In this document: positions 7,223-14,966 of the stretch, one piece after another
Position numbering within the stretch: position 1 is the first letter of the stretch
Layout of the letters: the number at the start of each line of letters is the position of its first letter
Origin: RGIG4708 sp045538875
GTDB taxonomy: Bacteria > Bacillota > Clostridia > UMGS1810
Reading direction: 5' to 3'
Length of the DNA stretch: 29,133 nt
Assembly: GCA_045538875.1 (NCBI GenBank)
Contig: JAZQEG010000001.1
Location: 1-29,133, forward strand
Notes under the pieces: model-generated
The model's input: the letters and a program-made list of their open reading frames with translations, nothing else
Databases searched by the model: none
What the model was told of the DNA's origin: nothing
Made by a program: the position numbers and the translations under genes

Positions 7223-8536
7223 CTATTTGTAAAATTCGTGATATATAGCGTTGAGTGTAGCTTGGTAGTCTTGCTCGTCAACACCTATTATGATGTTGAG
7301 CTCACTTGAGCCCTGATCAATCATTTTGATGTTGATACCTGCATCGGATATAGAGTTAAACACTCTTGCAGCAGTACCCTTTGCTTTTACCATACCTCTT
7401 CCAACAACTGCAATAAGCGCCATACCATCTTCAATTACAACGCTGTCAGCATTTGTCTTTTTAAATATTTCGGAAACAAGGTCGTTTTTGATGTTTGCAA
7501 TAGTGTCTGTTGCCACAACAAATGTCATTGTGTCAATGCCCGATGGGAAGTGCTCAAATGATACTCCAAATCTTTCGAGTACTTCAAGTGCTCTGCGTAC
7601 AAAACCTACTTCGGAATTCATCATACCTTTTTCAATAGAAATGGTCGAAAATCCCTTTTTGCCTGCAATACCTGTAATAACAGTTTTGATTTCGTCGGTA
7701 GACGGAACAATCATAGTGCCGTTGTCTTTTGGAGCATTTGTGTTTCGGATGTTTATTGGTATGCAAACCTCTCTTACAGGGAATATTGCATCCTCGTGCA
7801 TAACGGTTGCACCCATATATGAAAGCTCACGCAACTCTTTGTATGTAATTGTTTCAATAACTTTTGGATTGTCAACACATCTTGGGTCAGCCATAAGCAT
7901 TCCCGATACATCTGTCCAGTTTTCGTATATTTTTGCACCAACAGAGCGGGCAACAATTGAGCCTGTAATGTCAGACCCCCCGCGCGAAAATGTTTTGATG
8001 GTTCCGTTAGGCATACAGCCGTAAAAACCAGGCACAACTGCATGGCTGTGCTTTGCAAGAATTACAGCGAGTGTTTCGTATGTTTTTTTGGTGTCGAGCA
8101 CGCCCGATTCATCAAAAAATATGCCTGTTTCAGCATCAACAAATTCGTAGTTGAGGAATTTTGCAAGAATCATTGAGTTGAGATATTCGCCACGGCTTGC
8201 AATGTAGTCACGGCCTGCATGGTGAACAATAGCCATTTTTATTTTGTCAAATTCCTCCTGAAGCGAAAAGCCCTGAATACCCAAATCTTTTATAATGCCG
8301 TTGTATCGTTGCTCAATTTTTGCAAAAGCCTCGTCAATGTTCTTTTTTTCCTTGGCAAGTATGTAGCAGTCATAAAGCATATCTGTTACTTTAATATCGC
8401 TACTATCTCTTTTGCCTGGGGCAGATGCAACAACATATCGTCTTGATGAGTCGCTTTTAATTATTTCGGCAACCTTGCGAAACTGATTTGCGTCGGCAAG
8501 AGAGCTGCCGCCAAATTTTACTACTTTTATATCCAT
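7223..8536 (-). CDS. lysC: Aspartate kinase (monofunctional)
   Basis: A 437-residue aspartokinase that phosphorylates L-aspartate, the entry step to lysine, threonine and methionine. The N-terminus VVKFGGSSLAD is the nucleotide-binding signature; the kinase domain includes FSRGGSDITGS (about residues 185-195). The C-terminal third holds two ACT domains (about 290-437), including the SELNIIIGVDE strand, which normally sense lysine or threonine. AAGGAG within the end of dapA supplies the ribosome binding site, and dapA stops four bases before this ATG. Control is therefore doubled: the riboswitch on the transcript and probable allosteric feedback on the enzyme (family knowledge). Which amino acid inhibits it cannot be read from the sequence. 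Confidence 0.96.
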   Translation of the reverse strand: MDIKVVKFGGSSLADANQFRKVAEIIKSDSSRRYVVASAPGKRDSSDIKVTDMLYDCYILAKEKKNIDEAFAKIEQRYNGIIKDLGIQGFSLQEEFDKIKMAIVHHAGRDYIASRGEYLNSMILAKFLNYEFVDAETGIFFDESGVLDTKKTYETLAVILAKHSHAVVPGFYGCMPNGTIKTFSRGGSDITGSIVARSVGAKIYENWTDVSGMLMADPRCVDNPKVIETITYKELRELSYMGATVMHEDAIFPVREVCIPINIRNTNAPKDNGTMIVPSTDEIKTVITGIAGKKGFSTISIEKGMMNSEVGFVRRALEVLERFGVSFEHFPSGIDTMTFVVATDTIANIKNDLVSEIFKKTNADSVVIEDGMALIAVVGRGMVKAKGTAARVFNSISDAGINIKMIDQGSSELNIIIGVDEQDYQATLNAIYHEFYK

Positions 8537-8540
8537 TTAA

Positions 8541-9437
8541 TTAAATCTCCTTAAAATTAAGATTATGTTTTTTCATTTCATCAAACAACACTTTTTTGTG
8601 TGCATCTTCCATAGGAGTAAGAGGGAGCCTGAGGTAATTTTGGCCAAAGCCCATAGCCGCAGTTGCAGCCTTTACAGGTATAGGGTTAACCTCGCTAAAC
8701 AGCGCATTTACAAGGTCCAAAAATCCAAGCTGAATATCACATGCACCTTTTACATCGCCTGCAAAAAACTTGTCGCAAAGCTCAACTGTCTTTTTGGGCA
8801 TTATGTTTGATATAACCGAAATTACACCTTTGCCTCCAAGTGACATAATTGGCACAATCTGGTCGTCGTTGCCTGAGTAAATGTCCATTTTGTCGCCAAC
8901 AAGTGATGCAAGCTTTGCAATTTGCGAAATGTTGCCGCTTGCTTCTTTAATGGCAACAATGTTTTTGCATTTACAAAGCTCGAGGCATGTTTCGGGGAGC
9001 AGGTTTACACCAGTTCGTGACGGAACATTGTAAAGTATAATGGGTTTGTCAACCGAATTTGCAACTGCAGTGTAAAGTGCAACAAGGCCTTTTTGTGTTG
9101 CTTTGTTGTAGTATGGTGTAACAAGCAGGAGTGCATCTGCACCAACCTTGCATGCATACTGCGAAAGCTCTATTGCATATGCCGCATCATTGCTGCCTGT
9201 GCCTGCAATTACAGGTACTCTGCCGTTTACCTTTTGTACTGCAAATTTAATTGCCTCTTTGTGTTCTTCATCGGTAAGGGTAGAGCTTTCACCTGTTGTA
9301 CCGCATACAACAATTGCATTAATGCCCTCTGATATTTGCCATTCAATAAGCTTTTCAAAGCTTTCCCAGTCGATACCATCTTTGGTAAGGGGTGTTACAA
9401 TTGCAGTTGCAACGCCTGTAAATACTGTGTTTTTCAT
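8541..9437 (-). CDS. dapA: 4-hydroxy-tetrahydrodipicolinate synthase
   Basis: A 298-residue (beta/alpha)8 aldolase that condenses pyruvate with L-aspartate-4-semialdehyde, the first committed step of the DAP/lysine pathway. The Schiff-base lysine is K164 in VAIKEASGN. The proton relay is present: T47-T48 in CGTTGE, Y136 in LYNVPSRTG, with R141 for the substrate carboxylate. The length is typical. GGAGTGA upstream of the ATG is the ribosome binding site. It is the first gene of the operon and is preceded by about 280 bases of lysine riboswitch, terminator and promoter. Confidence 0.97.
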   Translation of the reverse strand: MKNTVFTGVATAIVTPLTKDGIDWESFEKLIEWQISEGINAIVVCGTTGESSTLTDEEHKEAIKFAVQKVNGRVPVIAGTGSNDAAYAIELSQYACKVGADALLLVTPYYNKATQKGLVALYTAVANSVDKPIILYNVPSRTGVNLLPETCLELCKCKNIVAIKEASGNISQIAKLASLVGDKMDIYSGNDDQIVPIMSLGGKGVISVISNIMPKKTVELCDKFFAGDVKGACDIQLGFLDLVNALFSEVNPIPVKAATAAMGFGQNYLRLPLTPMEDAHKKVLFDEMKKHNLNFKEI

Positions 9438-9510
9438 AAAAAATCACTCCAATTAATATTTTATGTATGAGGTTAATCATACATTTTACTTTTTGCGGAA
9501 TTTAAACACT

Positions 9511-9536
9511 AAAAAGGATAGCCTCAAGGCTATCCT
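9511..9536 (-). terminator. Riboswitch expression-platform terminator before dapA
   Basis: On the minus strand a 9-bp stem (AGGATAGCC / GGCTATCCT, plus-strand 9528-9536 and 9515-9523) with a TTGA loop runs into five U. The GATAGC at the start of its 5' arm is complementary to the GCTATC that closes the 3' end of the L-box P1 helix. An antiterminator can therefore form when lysine is absent. This is the standard mechanism for Firmicute lysine riboswitches. Confidence 0.88.
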
Positions 9537-9561
9537 ATACGTGTACAAAATACAAGTGTAA

Positions 9562-9718
9562 GATAGCACTCCGCTAATTGCGACAGCAAAACAAATATTA
9601 TTTTGTTTTGCCAGACAAGCCCTGGCTAAGAGCTCTCTTCGGCACCTGCACCTTTTTGCACTGCAACGCTTTGCCACAGCTTACACAATGCATACTCATT
9701 ACACAATGCACCTCTATC
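9562..9718 (-). ncRNA. Lysine riboswitch (L-box aptamer)
   Basis: On the transcribed strand the leader carries the conserved L-box elements in order: GATAGAGGTGC (5' strand of P1/P2), AGTATGC, GTGCCGAAGAGAGC in the core, two long hairpins (for example CAAAACAAAATA...TATTTGTTTTG), and AGTGCTATCT closing P1 with GATAG/CTATC pairing. The spacing and motifs closely follow the lysC leader of Bacillus subtilis as I know it. Lysine binding would stabilise P1 and let the terminator at 9511-9536 form, shutting off dapA-lysC-lysA. The promoter at 9728-9756 places transcription start just before the aptamer. Confidence 0.95.
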
Positions 9719-9727
9719 AACAAAAGT

Positions 9728-9756
9728 ATTATATCATTATATATGCAATTTGTCAA
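9728..9756 (-). promoter_or_regulatory. Consensus sigma-A promoter of the dapA-lysC-lysA operon
   Basis: On the minus strand: TTGACA (9756-9751), exactly 17 bases, TATAAT (9733-9728). The predicted start is about seven bases on, right at the 5' edge of the L-box. There is no strong terminator between the glmS stop (9798) and this promoter, so some glmS read-through into the riboswitch is possible. Confidence 0.9.
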
Positions 9757-9797
9757 TGTAAATAACACATTTTATTTGTATTTTTTAAAGTACGGAG

Positions 9798-11609
9798 TTA
9801 TTCAACTGTAACCGATTTGGCAAGGTTTCGCGGCTTATCCACATCAAGACCTTTTGCGGTGGACACATAATATGCAATAAGCTGCAGGGGGATTGCCGAC
9901 ACAACAGGTGTAAACAGCTGGTTTGTGTGCGGGATGTTTATTGTGTGGCAGTAGTTTGTATTACTCATATTTTGGGCAGTAATACCTATTACATAAGCAC
10001 CTCGTGTTATAACCTCTTTTATGTTAGATGCCATTTTGGGTTCGAGCTGTTTGTTTGTGGAAATTGCAATAACTACAGTCCCTTTTTCAATAAGAGCAAT
10101 TGGGCCGTGCTTAAGCTCGCCGCCTGCATACGCTTGGGAGTTAATGTATGATATTTCTTTAATTTTAAGCGAGCCTTCCATTGCAACTGCATAGTCAAGG
10201 CCGCGCCCCAAAAAAAACATACTGCTTTGTTTTGTAAGGTCAACACTCATTTTTGCAATTTGCTGCTCACATTTTAGCACTTGTTCAATTTTGTCGGGTA
10301 TTTGGAGTAAGTCGTCTTTGTAATTTTGTAGTTGCTCATTTGTAAGTGTGCCTTTTGTTTGGGCAAAAAACAGGGCAAGTGTGTACATTGCAACAAGCTG
10401 AGTTGTGTATGCTTTTGTAGATGCAACTGCAATTTCGGGGCCTGCGTGTGTATAAAACACAAAATCCGCCTCGCGCGATAAAGTGCTGCCCACAACATTT
10501 GTAATTGCAAGTATTTTGGCTCCCTTTTGTTTTGCAAGGCGGGCAGCTGCAAGAGTATCGGCAGTTTCGCCCGACTGGCTCACAACAACCAAAAGAGTGT
10601 TTTTGTTTATTATCGGGCCTCTGTATCTGAATTCCGATGCAATGTCGGTTTCGACAGGTATGAGCGCAAGCTGCTCAATTGCGGTTTTGCCAACCAAACC
10701 TGCATGGTATGCTGTGCCGCATGCAACAATGTATATTTTTTGTATTGCTTGTGCCTGCGTTTTGTCAAAGCCGTCAAAATTAACTGGCTTATCCTTTATA
10801 ATTCTGCCTGCCAGTGTATCACGCACTGCTTTTGGCTGCTCGTGAATTTCTTTAAGCATAAAGTGGTCGTAGCCTGATTTTTCGGCTGCATTGTCATCAA
10901 ATGTAACATTAAATATACCCCGTGTAATTTCCTGCATATCTTTTGTGTATATTTTGCATTTGTCTTTTTTGAGCACAACATATTCGTTGTCCTCAAGCAG
11001 ATATATGCTCCGTGTTTGTTTGAGTATTGCAGGGATATCCGATGCAATAAATTTTTCGTCATCCTTAAGTCCTATAATTAGCGGGCTGTCTTTGCGTACT
11101 GCAATCATTGTGCCTGGCTCACTTTGGCAAATAACACATATTGCATAGCTGCCTGTTAGCTTTTGAGTGGCTTTGATAACTGCATCAAGCAAATCGCCCT
11201 TGTAGTACATACTTATAAGGTTTGGTATAACCTCTGTATCTGTTTGGGACTTAAATGAAACCCCTTTTTTTGTAAGCTCTGTGCGCAGCTCCTCGTAGTT
11301 TTCAATAATTCCGTTGTGTACAACAGCAATTTTGCCGTCAAAGCTTAAATGAGGGTGCGAATTTACATCTGATGGAGCACCGTGTGTAGCCCATCTTGTA
11401 TGTCCAATACCCATAGTGCCGTCTACATCTGTTTTTGCTGCGGCTTTTATTAAATTGGCAAGTCTGCCCTTAACTTTGCAGCATTTAATTTCGCCGTCAA
11501 GTATGGCAATACCTGCGGAGTCGTACCCGCGGTACTCCAGCTTTTCAAGGCCGTCAAACAAAATTGGGGCGGCACTGCGATTGCCAATGTAGCCAACAAT
11601 TCCACACAT
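9798..11609 (-). CDS. glmS: Glutamine--fructose-6-phosphate aminotransferase (isomerizing)
   Basis: A 603-residue GlmS that makes glucosamine-6-phosphate from fructose-6-phosphate and glutamine, the entry to UDP-GlcNAc and peptidoglycan. The ATG at 11609 gives the obligatory MCGIVGYIG start, with Cys2 becoming the N-terminal nucleophile; GGAGG lies eight bases upstream. An in-frame codon five residues earlier would block Cys2. The glutaminase domain (GHTRWATHG, HNGIIENY) is followed by two SIS domains (VSQSGETADT; FFLGRG; ELKHGPIALIE) and the C-terminal LAKSVTVE tail. The 5' region has none of the glmS ribozyme landmarks, so control differs from Bacillus. It is monocistronic, between the lysine operon and the divergent thioesterase gene. 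Confidence 0.97.
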   Translation of the reverse strand: MCGIVGYIGNRSAAPILFDGLEKLEYRGYDSAGIAILDGEIKCCKVKGRLANLIKAAAKTDVDGTMGIGHTRWATHGAPSDVNSHPHLSFDGKIAVVHNGIIENYEELRTELTKKGVSFKSQTDTEVIPNLISMYYKGDLLDAVIKATQKLTGSYAICVICQSEPGTMIAVRKDSPLIIGLKDDEKFIASDIPAILKQTRSIYLLEDNEYVVLKKDKCKIYTKDMQEITRGIFNVTFDDNAAEKSGYDHFMLKEIHEQPKAVRDTLAGRIIKDKPVNFDGFDKTQAQAIQKIYIVACGTAYHAGLVGKTAIEQLALIPVETDIASEFRYRGPIINKNTLLVVVSQSGETADTLAAARLAKQKGAKILAITNVVGSTLSREADFVFYTHAGPEIAVASTKAYTTQLVAMYTLALFFAQTKGTLTNEQLQNYKDDLLQIPDKIEQVLKCEQQIAKMSVDLTKQSSMFFLGRGLDYAVAMEGSLKIKEISYINSQAYAGGELKHGPIALIEKGTVVIAISTNKQLEPKMASNIKEVITRGAYVIGITAQNMSNTNYCHTINIPHTNQLFTPVVSAIPLQLIAYYVSTAKGLDVDKPRNLAKSVTVE

Positions 11610-11746
11610 AAAATTTTCCTCCAAATTAATTTAGGGATATATTTGTACATCAAAAAATCTGTTATTACAAAGTATCCCCAGTTATAAAAATTTAACACGT
11701 CACAATTTGTTTGTGGCAACCGCATTGTCATCAAAAAAGCTGTTGC

Positions 11747-11776
11747 TTGACTTTGATATATGTTTTTTGTTAAAAT
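11747..11776 (+). promoter_or_regulatory. Probable sigma-A promoter for the acyl-ACP thioesterase gene
   Basis: TTGACT (11747-11752), 18 bases, TAAAAT (11771-11776), about 30 bases before the ATG. It lies in the 199-base divergent region between glmS and the thioesterase gene. I could not identify a convincing promoter for glmS on the other strand. Confidence 0.65.
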
Positions 11777-11808
11777 ATTTTTAGCTATTAACAAAGGAAG
11801 GATATAAA

Positions 11809-12531
11809 ATGTCACTTGAGTTTGAAACAAGGATAGAAAGCTATGATGTTCACCCAAATAATAATGCACGATTAAGCGCTTTGTTTAAGTTTTTTCAAAA
11901 GGTTGCGGGTGATGATATGGATTCAACAGGGCTTACATATGATATTTTGCGCCAAAAAAACATTGTGTTTGTGCTCACCAAAATGAATATAAAGTTTTAT
12001 GACGATATACATACCTATGACAATGTAAAAATTATCACACGCCCGCGTGGCTGCAAAGGAGCAAGCTACATCAGGGATTATGATGTGTATGTAAATGGCA
12101 AAAGAGTTGCCTATTGCACATCACACTGGGCAATTATTAATTTTGAAAGCCGAAAGCTGCTCCGACCTGCAACAATTGCCAAAGATTTTAATTTAAAAGA
12201 CGACCTTAACGATATTGTAAAAATAGACGACAAAAAAATCCGTGTAAACCACGAACTGATCCAAAAAACAGATGTTCGCAAGGTGTATTATTCCCATATA
12301 GATAAAAATGAGCATATGAATAATACATTTTACGCCGATATTGTTTATGATTATGCACCGTTACAATTAAAAGATTGTTTTAAAGGCAAACAAATTGTAA
12401 TTCAGTACACCACCGAAATAAAATGCGGTGACCAGATGCAAATTTACTCAGGATATATTGATGACGGCTTTGCCGTTGTTGCAAAAAATCTTGACACAGG
12501 CAAGGATATTTTTACTGCATTAATACATTAA
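11809..12531 (+). CDS. Acyl-ACP thioesterase (FatA/FatB-like, double hot-dog)
   Basis: A 240-residue cytoplasmic protein of the bacterial acyl-ACP thioesterase family, which releases fatty acids from acyl carrier protein. The first hot-dog repeat starts at residue 1 (FETRIESYDVHPNNNARLSA) and contains HWAIINFESRKLLRP (about 104-118). The second carries IDKNEHMNNTFYAD (about 164-177), matching the catalytic Asp/Asn/His-Asn cluster region of plant FatA (DxNxHVNN). Strong AAGGAAGGA ribosome binding site and own promoter. Chain-length specificity cannot be read. It ends convergently with dinB. Confidence 0.9.
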   Translation: MSLEFETRIESYDVHPNNNARLSALFKFFQKVAGDDMDSTGLTYDILRQKNIVFVLTKMNIKFYDDIHTYDNVKIITRPRGCKGASYIRDYDVYVNGKRVAYCTSHWAIINFESRKLLRPATIAKDFNLKDDLNDIVKIDDKKIRVNHELIQKTDVRKVYYSHIDKNEHMNNTFYADIVYDYAPLQLKDCFKGKQIVIQYTTEIKCGDQMQIYSGYIDDGFAVVAKNLDTGKDIFTALIH

Positions 12532-12543
12532 AATTTGTGATAA

Positions 12544-12590
12544 AAACCACTTGGCAACGCACCCCTTAACAGGGATGTTTCAAGTGGTTT
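12544..12590 (-). terminator. Terminator for dinB, shared convergent region
   Basis: A 10-bp stem AAACCACTTG (12544-12553) / CAAGTGGTTT (12581-12590) with an inner CCCT/AGGG pairing. On the minus strand it is followed by TTTTT. On the plus strand no T-run follows, so it mainly serves dinB, whose stop codon lies at the stem base, though it may also end the thioesterase transcript. Confidence 0.7.
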
Positions 12591-13830
12591 ATATGTTTGT
12601 GCCCTTTGGCAATATTATTTTGTTTTTGTCACTTTTGGGTATTTTTGAATTGTTCATAACCGAGGCGTACTTTATAGTGCCTCCGCCAAAGCGGTTGTTT
12701 ATGAGCTCCATTGTGTCCTCGGCTCTATTTTCCTTTTCCTCTTTTTGAGCGTCATAAAAAAGCGATGTCTGGCTGCCGTAACTGTCGTAAACAAGGTTTG
12801 TGGCCCTTACTGTGACCGACCTTACAGGGCGGTTGCCTTTGTGATTTAAAAAAAACAAATCCATAGCGGCCTTTAACATTTGCCGCATACTGACGGTGGG
12901 TGAACTAAGCTTGCACTGACAGTCATGAAATTCAAGATTGGAATATTTAATTGTAAGTGCAACCCCTCCTGCCTTTGCTCCGCACTCGCGCAGCCTGTGG
13001 GACACCTCCTGCAAAAGGTACAAAATCACATTTTTAACCTCGGTATTGCTGTTTAAATCGGCTGTGCAGGTGATGCCGTGGCCAATGCTTTTTGCAGTGT
13101 GGGTGTAATCCTGATCGGTCACTGTTTGGCACTCAAAGCCGTTGGCATAGTTGTAAAGCATAGCCCCCCATTTGCCCAGCCTGTGCTGCAAAACCTCCAC
13201 AGGTGCATTTGCAATGTCGCCTATAGTAAATATGCCCATAGATGCAAGCTTTTTTAAAGTGGAGCTCCCCACACCCAAAAGCTCGTTTGCCTTAAGGGGC
13301 CACACAATGTTTTTGTAGTTTTGGCTGGTAATAACAGTTACCGCATCTGGCTTTTTAAAATCGCTGCCAAGCTTTGCAAAAATCTTGTTAAACGAAACAC
13401 CAACCGAAACTGTCAGCCCTGTTTCATCCTTTACAGCTTTGCGAATGGAGTGGGCAATGCTTACTCCGCTGCCAAAAAGCCTTGTGCTGCCTGTAACATC
13501 AAGCCAGCACTCATCCATGCCATAGGGCTCTATCTGATTTGTGTAACGCTTGTAAATCTCGCGCACTATGTTGGAATATTTTGCATATTCGCTAAAGGTG
13601 GGCGGTACAATTACAAGCTCGGGGCACTTTTTTTGTGCTTCCCAAATTGCTTCACCCGTTTTTACACCCATAGCCTTTGCCCTGCCGTTTTTGGCAAGCA
13701 CAATGCCGTGACGGTCCTCTTTGCTTCCGCAAACGGCAACATACATGTTACTTAGCTCTGGGTGTATTAAGCACTCTACCGATGCATAAAAATTATTTAA
13801 ATCGCTGTGAAGAATTATTCTTTCTTTCAT
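12589..13830 (-). CDS. dinB: DNA polymerase IV (Y-family, DinB)
   Basis: A 413-residue translesion DNA polymerase. It opens with MKERIILHSDLNNFYASVE, which carries the first metal aspartate (D10) and the steric-gate Phe/Tyr region. The second motif is YGMDECWLDVTGS with D106-E107; most relatives have SIDE rather than GMDE here. The helix-hairpin-helix region (about 180-215) and little-finger domain follow. QTSLF at about 354-358 is a clamp-binding motif of the usual QxxLF type, here followed by a tail of about 55 residues. I chose the ATG at 13830 (AAAGGA ten bases upstream) over a TTG at 13839 that abuts the ribosome binding site. The promoter and SOS box are at 13907-13953, shared with the divergent xre-immA. 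Confidence 0.93.
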   Translation of the reverse strand: MKERIILHSDLNNFYASVECLIHPELSNMYVAVCGSKEDRHGIVLAKNGRAKAMGVKTGEAIWEAQKKCPELVIVPPTFSEYAKYSNIVREIYKRYTNQIEPYGMDECWLDVTGSTRLFGSGVSIAHSIRKAVKDETGLTVSVGVSFNKIFAKLGSDFKKPDAVTVITSQNYKNIVWPLKANELLGVGSSTLKKLASMGIFTIGDIANAPVEVLQHRLGKWGAMLYNYANGFECQTVTDQDYTHTAKSIGHGITCTADLNSNTEVKNVILYLLQEVSHRLRECGAKAGGVALTIKYSNLEFHDCQCKLSSPTVSMRQMLKAAMDLFFLNHKGNRPVRSVTVRATNLVYDSYGSQTSLFYDAQKEEKENRAEDTMELINNRFGGGTIKYASVMNNSKIPKSDKNKIILPKGTNI

Positions 13831-13871
13831 AATATACAATTCCTTTAAATTACATATTCAGCAATATGGTA

Positions 13872-13900
13872 TTGACAAAGTGAGAATTGTGTTGTACAAT
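13872..13900 (+). promoter_or_regulatory. Sigma-A promoter for the xre-immA unit
   Basis: TTGACA (13872-13877), exactly 17 bases, TACAAT (13895-13900). The predicted start is near 13907, the first base of the SOS box, leaving a leader of about 68 bases before the xre ATG. Confidence 0.88.
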
Positions 13901-13906
13901 AGACGA

Positions 13907-13918
13907 GAACATAAGTTC
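13907..13918. promoter_or_regulatory. LexA-type SOS box shared by dinB and xre-immA
   Basis: GAACATAAGTTC is a GAAC-N4-GTTC site, one base from the symmetric core GAACATATGTTC of the Bacillus/Firmicute LexA (DinR) box. It sits over the predicted start sites of both promoters: the plus-strand -10 ends seven bases to its left and the minus-strand -10 ends seven bases to its right. A single bound repressor dimer could block both. An alternative is an operator for the XRE protein itself. Confidence 0.8.
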
Positions 13919-13924
13919 ACATTT

Positions 13925-13953
13925 ATTATAATCAATAATATTATGTTTGTCAA
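13925..13953 (-). promoter_or_regulatory. Consensus sigma-A promoter for dinB
   Basis: On the minus strand: TTGACA (13953-13948), exactly 17 bases, TATAAT (13930-13925). The predicted start is near 13918, inside the SOS box, giving a dinB leader of about 88 bases that overlaps the xre-immA promoter. Confidence 0.88.
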
Positions 13954-13974
13954 CTTATTTTGGAGGTGTAAATT

Positions 13975-14367
13975 ATGTTATTTGGTGAAAAGTTAAAGCA
14001 GTTGCGTACAAATGCCAATATGTCGCAGGAGCAACTTGCAAAAGAGCTTGGTATTACACGCCGCAGCATAGTATATTACGAAACTTCACTACGATACCCA
14101 AAAAAGAGGGAGATACTTACAGGTATTGCCAAAATTTTTGGAGTGGCTGTAGACTATCTTGTTTCGGACAGAGAGGATTTTATTATTGCCGCAGGCGAAA
14201 AGTACGGAGTATCGGGAATTAACGATGCAAATGAGCTTGTTGCACAAATAGGCGGGTTGTTTGCAGGCGGCAGCCTCAATGATGACGACAAAGACAAGGT
14301 GTTTAGAGCAATAACCGACCTTTACTTCGAATCAAAAGAGATTAACAAAAAATACAGCAATAAGTAA
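13975..14367 (+). CDS. XRE-family transcriptional regulator (ImmR-like)
   Basis: A 130-residue DNA-binding protein. The helix-turn-helix domain covers about residues 5-64 (FGEKLKQLRTNANMSQEQLA, then ITRRSIVYYETSLRYPKKRE, then the FGVAVDYLVSD closing helix). The C-terminal half (about 65-130) is acidic and helical, likely a dimerisation or protease-recognition region. GGAGGTG is its ribosome binding site. The stop lies 12 bases before an ImmA-type protease gene, the order of immR-immA pairs in which the protease cleaves and inactivates the repressor. It is transcribed from a promoter overlapped by an SOS box and divergent from dinB. No phage or ICE genes are nearby, so its targets are unknown. 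Confidence 0.88.
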   Translation: MLFGEKLKQLRTNANMSQEQLAKELGITRRSIVYYETSLRYPKKREILTGIAKIFGVAVDYLVSDREDFIIAAGEKYGVSGINDANELVAQIGGLFAGGSLNDDDKDKVFRAITDLYFESKEINKKYSNK

Positions 14368-14379
14368 TGAGGTGAAACA

Positions 14380-14895
14380 ATGAACTGTGGGCAAATATAT
14401 AAAATTGCAAATCGTCTTATAAAATGGTATGGCACATCAAATCCTTTTGAGCTTTGTGCTCATATGGGTGTAAATGTGCGTTATGCCGACCTTGGTACAT
14501 TAAAGGGGATGTACAAATATATAAAACGCAATTATTTTGTAGTAATAAACAACAAGCTTAGCAGGCGCACTCAGCTTTTGGTGTGCTGCCACGAGCTGAG
14601 CCATCATATACTTCATCGTGATGTGTCTAAAAATTCTATGCTGTGGGACAATATGCTTTTTGACAAAAGCATAGGCATAGAGCACGAGGCAAATATGCTT
14701 GCTGCCGAAATACTTATGTCGGACGATGAGGTGTTTGAGCTTGTAATGAATGGCAAAAGTGCAGGTGAAATAGCAGCTATTCTTGAAACAAGTGTCAATT
14801 TTGTAAAGCTTAAGGCGCATTGTATGAAAATGCGCGGATACAATTTTGAAGGTGATTTTGAAGTTGACCCCAACTTTTTGTCGGGTAAAATTTAA
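14380..14895 (+). CDS. ImmA/IrrE-family metallopeptidase
   Basis: A 171-residue putative zinc protease. The catalytic motif is HELSHHILHRD with H71, E72 and H75; the third ligand is expected from the glutamates of EHEANMLAAEILM (E101/E103), the canonical ImmA/IrrE second motif. The C-terminal helices (about 115-155) resemble the family's helical part. GAGGTG precedes the ATG. Relatives cleave a partner XRE repressor: ImmA acts on ImmR in ICEBs1, and IrrE acts on DdrO in Deinococcus. By position the partner is the upstream XRE protein. Whether this pair works in the DNA-damage response is inference from the shared SOS box. Confidence 0.88.
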   Translation: MNCGQIYKIANRLIKWYGTSNPFELCAHMGVNVRYADLGTLKGMYKYIKRNYFVVINNKLSRRTQLLVCCHELSHHILHRDVSKNSMLWDNMLFDKSIGIEHEANMLAAEILMSDDEVFELVMNGKSAGEIAAILETSVNFVKLKAHCMKMRGYNFEGDFEVDPNFLSGKI

Positions 14896-14904
14896 AAATA
14901 AATG

Positions 14905-14933
14905 TTGTTATTATTTTTGTTTTGTGATATACT
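14905..14933 (+). promoter_or_regulatory. Probable sigma-A promoter for the Mrp/NBP35 gene
   Basis: TTGTTA (14905-14910), 17 bases, TATACT (14928-14933) with TG one base before the -10 (extended -10 form). It begins ten bases after the immA stop, so the ATPase gene has its own start even if read-through occurs. Confidence 0.7.
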
Positions 14934-14966
14934 ATATAAAAATTGTTACACAAAGGAATGATGCAA

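Noticed and set aside
7326..8024. Long plus-strand frame over lysC
   Set aside because: A shadow of the aspartokinase gene on the opposite strand, with no ribosome binding site and low-complexity Ser/Thr/Ile content.
11610..11808. A glmS ribozyme in the leader of glmS
   Set aside because: I looked on the minus strand for the ribozyme's conserved cleavage-site and core segments and found none; the 199 bases also have to hold the promoters of two divergent genes.
13837..13839. TTG at 13839 as the dinB start
   Set aside because: It sits one base after the AAAGGA site; the ATG at 13830 has a ten-base spacing and gives the normal family N-terminus.
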